A DNA stretch of 63,324 nt, taken from NCBI GenBank assembly GCA_017303655.1, contig JAFLCE010000012.1, positions 1-63,324 on the forward strand. The letters run 5' to 3'. Numbering within the stretch: the first letter of the stretch is position 1; every line of letters begins with the position of its first letter. Below, piece after piece: positions 34,655 to 42,700 of this stretch. Both the position numbers and the translations under genes were made by a program. Source of the stretch: Anaerolineae bacterium (lineage in GTDB: Bacteria > Chloroflexota > Anaerolineae > Anaerolineales > Villigracilaceae). The notes beneath the pieces are model-generated. The model was not told the DNA's origin and did not search any database. It saw only the letters and a list, made by a program, of their open reading frames with translations.

Positions 34655-35827
34655 TTAGAAGAGAGCCAGTTGACTTGCCATGCGTTTGCCGTCTAGCAAA
34701 ACATAAGGGGCGGCGCGTTCGGCGATGACGCCGAGTTTTTTCAAAGCAGAGAGGTCACGCAGCTTTTGAGTCCGCCTTGCGGTGAGGATTGCATCCGCGC
34801 CTTTGGTGCCGACGCCGGGGATCTTGATCAGTTGCTGTTTGTCGGCTAGGTTGACTTCGATCGGTGCGTGGACCAGATTCATTTGCGCCCAGGCAAGTTT
34901 CGGGTCGGTGTGAAGCGGAAGATTTTCATCCGAAGTAAAAGGCAGGTCTTCGAGTTCAAAACCGTAATCGCGTAACAAGAATGAAGCTTGATAGAGGCGA
35001 TGCTCGCGCATGGGGTTGACGGCGGCTTTGTTTTCGAGAGGTGTATCGAGAATGGGATGGAAGGCAGAAAAATAGGCGCGTTTGAGGCGGACGTTCTTCA
35101 TCAGCCATTGGGTGGTGTTGAGCAGTTCGAGGTCGCTTTCGTCGGCGCCGCCTGCCACAAATTGAGTGACCGTGCTCGGATACTTGCCGTTCCAAAATTT
35201 ATAGGCGGGGACAGTGCGACGGATCTCTTCGACCCACCGAAGCGGACGCATTAGTTCTTCGATGAAAACTTTATGCGGCGCGAGTTTGGCGAGGCGTTCG
35301 GTGCTGGGCGCTTCGAGGTTGACCGAGACGCGGTCGGCGAGCTGCATGGCGCGATAAACCTGGTCCTTCTCGGAGCCGGGCATGATCTTGAGATGCAGAT
35401 AGCCTTTGAAGCCGTGCGTTTTGCGGAGGATGTGGGCGGTGTCGAGGAGCTTGTCCATGGTGCGGACGCCTCCGGCTGCAATGCCGGAGCTGAGGAAGAC
35501 GCCCTGAGCGAAGCCACTCTGATTCATTTTGCTGAACAAGCCTGCGAATTCATCCGGCTTGAAAGTAGCACGACGGAAATCTCGCCCCGCTCTGAACGGA
35601 CAGTAGAAGCAGTCGCGCTCACAGGCGGAAGAGAGCAGGGTCTTGAGCAGTTGGATGCTCTTGCCATTCGGCAATTGTGCTGGGTGGACGAAAGCGGCAC
35701 GTTGTTCTTTCAGCGAATAACAGCCAGGTTTTGATGGTTCGGTGGTGCCTATTGCACCACGCGATTCCTCGGCGTGTTCCAAGGTCATTTGGCTGGAGAG
35801 TTCGACGAGGGTATCGAGGGCGTTCAT
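34655..35827 (-). CDS. Radical SAM protein with C-terminal helix-hairpin-helix (DNA modification/repair-like)
   Basis: 390 residues. The 4Fe-4S cluster motif is CERDCFYC (CX3CX2C, about 73-80) as in the radical SAM family annotated as putative DNA modification/repair protein linked to uracil-DNA glycosylase. A radical SAM barrel follows (GVFLSSGIAAGGVRTMDK, YLHLKIMPGSEKDQV), and the C-terminus has a DNA-binding HhH: LIKIPGVGTKGADAILTAR (about 332-350). In many genomes a UDG-superfamily gene is adjacent; none is found here. ATG 35827 has TATAAT 6 nt upstream and no ribosome site. Enzymatic reaction unknown. Confidence 0.92.
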   Translation of the reverse strand: MNALDTLVELSSQMTLEHAEESRGAIGTTEPSKPGCYSLKEQRAAFVHPAQLPNGKSIQLLKTLLSSACERDCFYCPFRAGRDFRRATFKPDEFAGLFSKMNQSGFAQGVFLSSGIAAGGVRTMDKLLDTAHILRKTHGFKGYLHLKIMPGSEKDQVYRAMQLADRVSVNLEAPSTERLAKLAPHKVFIEELMRPLRWVEEIRRTVPAYKFWNGKYPSTVTQFVAGGADESDLELLNTTQWLMKNVRLKRAYFSAFHPILDTPLENKAAVNPMREHRLYQASFLLRDYGFELEDLPFTSDENLPLHTDPKLAWAQMNLVHAPIEVNLADKQQLIKIPGVGTKGADAILTARRTQKLRDLSALKKLGVIAERAAPYVLLDGKRMASQLALF

Positions 35828-35833
35828 GAATTG

Positions 35834-35839
35834 ATTATA
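35834..35839 (-). promoter_or_regulatory. Leaderless-type -10 of the radical SAM gene
   Basis: TATAAT (35839-35834 on the minus strand), 6 nt (CAATTC), ATG at 35827. Same geometry as five other genes in this window. Confidence 0.72.
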
Positions 35840-35871
35840 GAATAAATGTTCTAATTATACAAGGAGGAAAT

Positions 35872-35955
35872 ATGTCACTTGGAGGTGTGATATGCCATAG
35901 CTATACTGATAAAAATGGTCTCGATACGTATGAAAAGAAAAATCGCACTACTTGA
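35872..35955 (+). CDS. Possible small ORF, 27 residues
   Basis: ATG directly follows a strong ribosome site (AAGGAGGAAAT, 35861-35871). The 27-codon frame ends at TGA 35953-35955, 17 nt before the ferredoxin start. Its second half is encoded by a dispersed repeat element (35915-35959), which makes a conserved peptide function doubtful. It may be a leader ORF or the remnant of an earlier gene start. Confidence 0.4.
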   Translation: MSLGGVICHSYTDKNGLDTYEKKNRTT

Positions 35956-35959
35956 CCAT
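35915..35959. repeat. Dispersed palindromic element, copy A
   Basis: Begins ATGGTCTCGATACG and ends ACTACTTGACCAT. The ends ATGGTC/GACCAT are inverted repeats. The same ends flank a different centre at 43780-43826. It lies just before the ribosome site of the ferredoxin gene. Confidence 0.7.
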
Positions 35960-35972
35960 CAGGAGGCTTTCT

Positions 35973-36782
35973 ATGTGTGAATTCTGTACGCAGCATGGGG
36001 AAGGGGAGAAGTGGTATCTGACGATGGAGAATTACTCCAAAGACCTGCTGGACCAGAACCAGCGGCGCGAGTACGCCGCCGAGTTCCTGAACGGATTCCA
36101 TGCGCGTGTGCCGAAGAGCATCAAGCAGCTGGATGTGATCCGGAAAACACCGTTGATGAAACTTGCCAAGCCGGTCTTGACCCACATGCAGAAGGAAGAC
36201 CATTACGGGCAGGTGGTGCCGATGGAAGATGTGGAGAAGATATTCGAGACCATGGTGCAGGGCGCAGTGAGACTTCCCTGCGTGTGCCGCAGAGTGACCA
36301 CGGGCAACATGAACGCGCGGTACTGCTACGGCTTGACCATGGACAAACAACTGATGGACTCGCTCGATGATTCGTTCAGCCTCGAAACGCTGACAAAGGA
36401 AGAGGCACTTGAGTCCATTCGCAAGTTGGATAAGGAAGGACTCGTCCATTCCGTTTGGACGTTCAAGACGCCTTTCATTGGCGGACTTTGCAACTGTGAC
36501 CAGGACTGCATGGCATATCGCATCACGCATGCCCGCAAAGATTACGCGGTTATGTTCCGCGCCGAATGGGTGGCGGAAGTTTTACCCGATGCGTGCAACG
36601 GCTGCCGGCTGTGTATGAGGCAGTGTCAGTATGGGGCGATCCGCTATTCATCCAATAACAAGAAGGTGGTCATCGACCCGACGGCATGTTATGGATGCGG
36701 AGTCTGCCGGGCAAGCTGCCACAAAGATGCAATCACATTATCCCCGAGAGAAACCGTCCCTGCGGCTGCGAAATTCTATTAA
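35973..36782 (+). CDS. 4Fe-4S ferredoxin-type protein with extra Cys clusters
   Basis: 269 residues from ATG 35973 (AGGAGG at 35961-35966, 6 nt upstream). The C-terminus has two ferredoxin motifs, CNGCRLCMRQC and CYGCGVCRASC (about 210-250). The N-terminal part has more cysteines: CEFC at the start, LPCVCRRVTTGNMNARYCYG (about 104-123), and GLCNCDQDC (about 175). So it may carry one or two further metal sites. Role: electron transfer to an unidentified partner. Its stop overlaps the stop of the convergent glycosyltransferase by 4 nt. Confidence 0.88.
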   Translation: MCEFCTQHGEGEKWYLTMENYSKDLLDQNQRREYAAEFLNGFHARVPKSIKQLDVIRKTPLMKLAKPVLTHMQKEDHYGQVVPMEDVEKIFETMVQGAVRLPCVCRRVTTGNMNARYCYGLTMDKQLMDSLDDSFSLETLTKEEALESIRKLDKEGLVHSVWTFKTPFIGGLCNCDQDCMAYRITHARKDYAVMFRAEWVAEVLPDACNGCRLCMRQCQYGAIRYSSNNKKVVIDPTACYGCGVCRASCHKDAITLSPRETVPAAAKFY

Positions 36783-37975
36783 ACCTGAGTTTGTGGGAGG
36801 ACCTTGACAAAGCGATTCTTCTTTTTGGCGTAGATGGCTTGTTCGTAAACATCCAGTAGTGATTTAGTCAATTTCTCAATGTTGAAAGACTGCGCCCTTT
36901 TATAGGCTGCATGTGCGAACTTTTTCATTCGCTCTGGATTTGACAAAAGTTTTTTGACCGCAGCTGCCAACGCCTCGGCGTTATTCTCGACAAGATACCC
37001 CTGTTGCCCATTGGTAAGGATGTCACGTGTGCCGCTTGCATTCACCGCGACAACCGGCAGGCTGGCTGCCATCGCCTCAAGAGTTGCCAGACCCTGGGTC
37101 TCTGTGACAGACGCAAAGCCGAATAAATTGGCCGCTTTCATGTAGGAGGGGATTTCTGAAAATGGGAGCGAACCTGTAAAAGTGACACGTTTTTGGATGC
37201 CGAGTTCCTTTGCCAGAGCCTCAAGAGCTTTTCTATCCGGGCCATCACCGATCAGAACCAGACGGAAGAGGGGGATCTCCTGTATGACCAGGGCGGCAGC
37301 GCGTAAGAGGGTTTCCCAGTTTTTTTCAGAGGCGAGCCTGCCAACAGAGATCATGACGATATCATTCTCCCAACGCCGCTTTTTGCGGATCTTTTCGCCA
37401 TCGGTTGTTTGATAGGAAGCCAAATCAATGCCTGTGGGAATCACTGTAAAGTTGTTCGTCAGACCATATTGAGCGACTAGAATTTCACGCATACTCTCAG
37501 AGGGGATAATGATATGCTGGCAGCGCCGCATAAAATCTTGCAACCAACGATCGACCGCATTCTTTAAAAAATTTTGAACCACCTCTGCAGGAAAGGGAAC
37601 GTAGTGTGTATATTCACGGTATTGTGTATGGAAGGTGAATACCAATGGCAGGTTCAGCTCCTGCGCCTTAGTTGCGGCTGTCTGCCCTAGCAGGAAGGGG
37701 TGATGCGTGTGGATGACATCCAGTTTGATCGAGGGAAGCAAACGGTCTACAAAAGAAGAGATTGGAATCGCGGCTGGAATATCCACGCTGGTCGGCAAAT
37801 TCATGCTTGGATACCGATAGATGAAGGGGTCTTTATCCACAAACTCTGGGTGTTCCTGGGCAAAGATGAAGACATTATTCCCCTGGCGGGTAAGCTCGTC
37901 TCGAAACGCACGCACCGAGCGGACAACTCCGCTAATGACTGGAAGATAGGTGTTCGTGAAATTGGCAATATGCAT
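36779..37975 (-). CDS. Family 4 glycosyltransferase
   Basis: 398 residues, two Rossmann halves (GT-B fold). N-terminal NFTNTYLPVISGVVRSV is the acceptor-side start typical of GT4 enzymes of the diacylglycerol glucosyltransferase/mannosyltransferase group; VIHTHHPFLLGQ, VISVGRLASEKNWETLL and the donor-site EX7E motif in TETQGLATLEAMA follow. By family it uses a nucleotide-sugar to glycosylate a lipid or sugar acceptor on the inner membrane face. ATG 37975 has AAAGGAGT about 7 nt upstream, inside the final codons of the upstream glycosidase-like gene 5 nt away. Confidence 0.92.
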   Translation of the reverse strand: MHIANFTNTYLPVISGVVRSVRAFRDELTRQGNNVFIFAQEHPEFVDKDPFIYRYPSMNLPTSVDIPAAIPISSFVDRLLPSIKLDVIHTHHPFLLGQTAATKAQELNLPLVFTFHTQYREYTHYVPFPAEVVQNFLKNAVDRWLQDFMRRCQHIIIPSESMREILVAQYGLTNNFTVIPTGIDLASYQTTDGEKIRKKRRWENDIVMISVGRLASEKNWETLLRAAALVIQEIPLFRLVLIGDGPDRKALEALAKELGIQKRVTFTGSLPFSEIPSYMKAANLFGFASVTETQGLATLEAMAASLPVVAVNASGTRDILTNGQQGYLVENNAEALAAAVKKLLSNPERMKKFAHAAYKRAQSFNIEKLTKSLLDVYEQAIYAKKKNRFVKVLPQTQV

Positions 37976-37980
37976 GACGT

Positions 37981-39363
37981 TTACTCCTTTTCATCCTTGG
38001 TGACTAAAGAGACGATCTCGGTTTTTTTCATAAAAAATTCAAGAACATAATAGGCATACACCACCATGCCGGCATTCCATGTAAGCGGCGCTTCAGACTT
38101 GTACCAAAAGCTGGACAACGGTTTTCCGTTTGGTCCGTAGACTTCGTGTACCTGCTGATCACGCACAATGACTTCTGCGATGCGTGACAGGATGCCGTGC
38201 GATTCTTCGACACGCCCGCTGCGGGCGAGCGCGACAACGTGCCATGCGCCTATCCAAAGCCAGGCAGCGTCGGTGTGATAATTTGCGACTCCAGCCAGCC
38301 GATTCTCAAGCGCAATTAGGTGACGCGGGTAGGATGGGTAAGCGACCTGGGTCGGTACCGGGCTAGCCATACCCGTGACAATGAGCGCGTCCATAATGGA
38401 GTTGGACTGGTCGGCGGATGCCAGTCCCCAGGCAATCGCCAGGAGATTGCCGCTGCTGGTCAGATGATCGAGAGAGTCACTGGCGGCGAAATACCCCAGG
38501 TTCGGGCGCCACAGATGAGCCTGAATCGCCTGCGCCACAAGTTGGGCTTTTTGGGAATACAAGGATGTTTGATCGTTCAACCCAAAATGCTTTGCGGCTT
38601 CTGCCATTTCCTGCAGCGCTTTCCAATAAATGACATTCGTATACAGTCCGCGCCCACTGCGGGCAATGCTGTCTGCCCAATCTGCGAAGGCTCCCTGGGT
38701 GAGCAAGCCATCGGCATCATCCAGGACCGCTCTCTCTGCCCAAGAAATGGCTTTGCAAAGCGCCTGCCAATGTGCTTCTAAAAATTTGTGATCTTCTGTT
38801 TGAAAGCTGTAGTGGATGGCTGCGATCACCATCAAGCACTGACCATCCAAAGAGGGCGCTCCATGCCCGCTCAGGTATTTGGGGCGCATGGGGAAATCAA
38901 CAGGCTGTTCCCGCCCAAGCAGCGAATGCATAAAACGGGTGACCATGCCCATGGAATGTAATTTGACGGGGAGCTGTCCTTCAGGAGTCTGGTGATCAAG
39001 GAAGGCTTCCAAGGTGTCTTTTACGACCTTGACCTCCTTCAATGCCAGCAACCCAAAGGATGCAAAACTAAAGTCACGCGCCCAACTCTCTCGGAAGTTG
39101 CGATAGCCGGCTTGGAGGATTTCCCTTGTTTTACGATCTTCAAAGCGACGCACTTCAATGGCAGAGCGAAGGTTATCCGCTGCGATGAACAAGGCGCGCG
39201 CCTCGACCGTATCGAAATCCTCGGCTTTGGATAGCACCGCACGCGAGATCAGCCTGGGCTGTTTGATGATGGCGTGTACATATTGAGCCGCGATCAAAGC
39301 TGCGACCCCGGTGAGCAGCCCTTTGATGAAACTGGGCAGGTCCATGTTATTTTTGGAAGGCAT
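37981..39363 (-). CDS. Glycoside-hydrolase-like (alpha/alpha)6-barrel protein, membrane anchored
   Basis: 460 residues from ATG 39363. A hydrophobic N-terminal segment (about 12-30; SFIKGLLTGVAALIAAQYVH) probably anchors it. Then a helical toroid with NFRESWARDFSFASFGLLAL, TPEGQLPVKLHS, DGLLTQGAFADWADS and DAAWLWIGAW, typical of amylo-alpha-1,6-glucosidase/GH15-like proteins. Substrate is probably an alpha-glucan or glycolipid glycan. It forms an operon with the GT4 gene 5 nt downstream, a hydrolase-transferase pair. The frame stays open to 39954, but TATAAT lies 6 nt before ATG 39363, which fixes the start; the extension lacks any ribosome site and covers a divergent promoter. Confidence 0.85.
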   Translation of the reverse strand: MPSKNNMDLPSFIKGLLTGVAALIAAQYVHAIIKQPRLISRAVLSKAEDFDTVEARALFIAADNLRSAIEVRRFEDRKTREILQAGYRNFRESWARDFSFASFGLLALKEVKVVKDTLEAFLDHQTPEGQLPVKLHSMGMVTRFMHSLLGREQPVDFPMRPKYLSGHGAPSLDGQCLMVIAAIHYSFQTEDHKFLEAHWQALCKAISWAERAVLDDADGLLTQGAFADWADSIARSGRGLYTNVIYWKALQEMAEAAKHFGLNDQTSLYSQKAQLVAQAIQAHLWRPNLGYFAASDSLDHLTSSGNLLAIAWGLASADQSNSIMDALIVTGMASPVPTQVAYPSYPRHLIALENRLAGVANYHTDAAWLWIGAWHVVALARSGRVEESHGILSRIAEVIVRDQQVHEVYGPNGKPLSSFWYKSEAPLTWNAGMVVYAYYVLEFFMKKTEIVSLVTKDEKE

Positions 39364-39369
39364 GCCTTT

Positions 39370-39375
39370 ATTATA
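39370..39375 (-). promoter_or_regulatory. Leaderless-type -10 of the glycosidase-glycosyltransferase operon
   Basis: TATAAT on the minus strand, then AAAGGC (6 nt), then ATG 39363. AAAGG is too close to the start to act as a normal Shine-Dalgarno sequence. Confidence 0.7.
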
Positions 39376-39417
39376 GACCCTGACATTAATTTTGCAGTTA
39401 ACGATGAATGCGGGTGA

Positions 39418-39423
39418 TATAAT
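39418..39423 (+). promoter_or_regulatory. -10 element for the lysine-rich peptide gene
   Basis: TATAAT on the plus strand, divergent from the promoter at 39370-39375; it gives a leader of about 65 nt to the ATG at 39495. No good -35 is seen. Confidence 0.5.
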
Positions 39424-39494
39424 TTTATAGGCAAATGGGTAGCTTCTCTTTGCCGATCTAGAATCAACCCCTGTTTTTTCGAAAGGAGATAACC

Positions 39495-39575
39495 ATGGCG
39501 AACAAGGAACAAGGCAAGAATAAGGAAAAGAAAAAGAAGAAAAAAGAGAAGCCAAAGACTTCTGGCAAGAAGTAA
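39495..39575 (+). CDS. 26-residue lysine-rich peptide
   Basis: A short frame with a strong ribosome site (AAAGGAGAT, 39482-39490) before the ATG. The product is almost half lysine (12 of 26), with a run of six Lys and the end KPKTSGKK. No hydrophobic segment. Such composition fits a nucleic-acid-binding or ribosome-associated miniprotein, but function is unknown. It stands alone, after a divergent promoter and before an imperfect hairpin (39610-39637). Confidence 0.65.
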   Translation: MANKEQGKNKEKKKKKKEKPKTSGKK

Positions 39576-39609
39576 TTGGCTGATGTCGTTCCAAGAGTAA
39601 ATAAGTTTT

Positions 39610-39637
39610 CCATCCCTCATTGAAAAATGGGGGATGG
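39610..39637 (+). terminator. Weak hairpin after the lysine-rich peptide gene
   Basis: Arms CCATCCCTCATT and AATGGGGGATGG (one T:G wobble), loop GAAA. No clear T run follows, so termination is uncertain. The rest of the gap to 39700 is AT-rich and holds no clear -35/-10 pair. Confidence 0.4.
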
Positions 39638-39700
39638 TTCATATATAAAGTAAAATAGAAACAGTCGTTTAGAAAAAATTCATTGTAAAGGGGCTTTTGC

Positions 39701-42700
39701 ATGGCAATTACACTGAAGTTGCGCGAGGAAGAAGGACAACTGGTTGTCAGTTTTGATAACCAGATTGTGAAGACTACGCTGGGACAAATCCCAGCGATTG
39801 ACCGATTACAAGCCGACCCGTTCACGAATGGACAGGTTCTGATTGCCGCGCTGGGGGGCGATGAGATGTTGAAGCGGCTCGCTGATGACCCAGATAATTT
39901 AATTTTGTTGGATTGCGACGATAAGGCCGATGCCTTTGCCTGGGAATTTGCCACGCTGCCTGACCGTCAGTTTTTGTGCGTGAAAGCGGGGATGTTGCGG
40001 GTGGTGCAAAAGACATCCGAAGTCTTTAAGACTTCGGATGTCTTGACACTTAATTTCATTGCACTTGCAGCTGACCCGTTGGTAAATCAAGACGGAAGTG
40101 TTCGAGATGGATATCGCCTCGATCTTGATAACGAGATGAAAGCCATCCGTGAAACTTTGAGAAGTTGCGGGAAAAATCTCGAAGCAAAACGCATTCCGCC
40201 AACACGCGAAGAATTGTATAAAGCCCTACGGAAGGGACCTGCGATACTGCATCTTTCATGTCATGGAAATGTTGTGCCGACAGAATACGGCCCCATGGCA
40301 ATGCTGGTACTCGAAAAAAATGACGGCAGCATAGATGCGTTTCTAGGATCTGACCTGATGAATACTAAACGTGGAATTCTACGCATGGTGATCTTGAGCG
40401 CATGTAAAACTGCCACAGGCACAGAAGCAAATCTAGCGCACGCACTTGCTTTAAACGGCGTGCCAATGACTATCGGGATGCAGGGGAGTATTGACGACAG
40501 ATTAAGTGACGATTTCGCAACTGCGTTATACGACAGTTTGTTTCAAGGGTTTACCTTTGGCGAAGCCCTGCAACAGGCGCGCCAAAATATAGCGAGAAGC
40601 ACTAGAGATGTAGGACTGCCCGTCGGGTATGTATCAGCGAACGGGTGGAGCGAAGCGTTTCCCATCCAGCAGGGGACACCCTCGGTGGGCGGACTCGGCA
40701 AGCCTGGCGAATCCGCTTTGGGGGGAGAAATCCAGCCGCCGCGCCCGTTGTTGGGACGCAATCGGGAACTGCATCAAATCGCAAAACATTTTGCGAGCGG
40801 AGGCAAGGTGATCACGGTGGCGGGGACGGGCGGCATGGGCAAGACTGCGCTGGCGGCTGCGTTTGCTGAGCGGTTCGCGTGGATGTGGACACGGGGCGTG
40901 AGCGGTTATTCGTTTGCCAACGAGGTCAACGCGGTGAATTTCAGATACGCGCTGATGCGGGCGCTGTTTGGTGGCGATGGGGCGCAGAAGGGCGCGAGCC
41001 TGAGCGAGAGCCAGCAGCGCGAAGAAATTTTAAGAGCGGCGCGCGAGTGGAACGGCTTGTGGCTGTTCGATAATTACGAGAGCATTATTCAGGGCATACA
41101 GGAAAATCAGCCCGAAGCCGAAAGCATCCACAGGCTGATCGCCGACCTTGCCAACGGCGACGCGGACATGCTGTTGACCAGCCGCGAACAACCCGCAGGC
41201 TTGAAAAATGAACGCCTCTTTCCTGATGGCAATCACGCCCTGCACGGCTTGGGTGATGAGGCTGGCATGGAATTATTTTTTCAACACAGCGTCAAGGCAA
41301 AGGAAGATGCGCGCGCTCACGTGGATTTTGCGCTCGCCGTGCAACATGCGGCAGATGGACACCCGTTGGCGATCGCGCTGTTGGCGGGGGAGTACGACGT
41401 GAGCGCGGTGCCGATGCAGGCTTTCCTGGGTAACTGGCAGGATGAACTTGCCAGCGCGCGCCGCGGCGGATTGGCGGGACATCACGCCACCTTCACCATC
41501 GCCTTCGAGCGCAGTTATGCACATCTCTCCAAAGACTTGCAGGAAAAATTAGCATTGTTGAGCATTTTCCCATTTCCATTTTTTGCGCATGGCGCAATAA
41601 TGATCTGGGATGGTTCTCTTCTTCTCCCTGATGGAGAAGAAGAGATAGATGCCAAGGTGAACGCAGCACATCAGACTTTAAGCGAATTTACCCGTCGCAG
41701 TTTGCTGGAAGTGGATGCAAATTACATGGATAAGACCCCCGCGACGTATCGCTTCCAACCCGCCCTGAGGCAAGAAGCCGCGCGCAGGCTTGATTCTGCA
41801 CTGATGGAGAGTCAGAAAGTCGGCTACGCCGCATACGGCGCATGGCTGGCAAATCTTGGATATGGCGATATTCACAGCGACATTGCACTCAACCACGTGG
41901 TGCGCCTTTCAATGGACGCGATGGAGAAAGCCACCGACACTTTGCAAGGCGCAGAACGACTGTGGCACATCCGCAGACTCGCATGGTTAAAGAACGTTTG
42001 GGGTGAAACGCGCGTTGCTTTTGATTTGCTAAACTCGGCTATTTCTGAAACCCCACCAGATGCACAAACCGACCCTGAAAGCGCCAAAGTGGAAAGTTCC
42101 CTGCGTTTTGAACTTGCGCACATTTATATGACGCATGGCAACCTTAATCGAGCCTTAGCACTTCTTCGAGAAAGCCTGCTGTTGGCTGATCAACTCGGCA
42201 ACATTCGTAGTAAAGCTTCTTCGCTTCATGCAATGTCGCAGATTTTCCTTATAAACGGAGATCTCGACCGTGCCTTGGAATTCTCACAAGAAAGTCTGCA
42301 ACTTAGTGAACAATTAAGCGATAAAAGAGAAATCGGCGCAAGACTTCATCAAATGGCAAGGATATTCGTTGAGCGCGGTGACCTCGATCATGCCTTGGAG
42401 CTTTATCAGAAGAATGTGAAGGTACTTGAGGAACTTGGTGATAAAGATGCAGAGGCGGTATCACTTTATTCTATGGCAGATGTATACGTAAGACGTGGCG
42501 AATTTAATCAAGCATTGAAATTCTACGAGCAAAGCCTGCTTCTTCTAAACAAACTTGGCGATAAAAAGAATAAAGCTAAAGCTTTGGGAAATATGGCAAA
42601 TGCCCTCTTCTTTAGTGGCGACCTTGAGAAAGCTATCAGCTATTACCAAGAGAGTCTACAACTACTTGAAGAGCTTGATTCTAAAGAAGACAAAGAAGCC

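Noticed and set aside
35901-36530. 209-codon minus-strand frame opposite the ferredoxin gene
   Set aside because: Antisense shadow of a gene with clear Fe-S motifs and a strong ribosome site; no domain in the shadow product.
39364-39954. N-terminal extension of the glycosidase-like gene
   Set aside because: The open frame continues, but it crosses the lysine-rich peptide gene, a hairpin and divergent promoters, and TATAAT sits 6 nt before ATG 39363.
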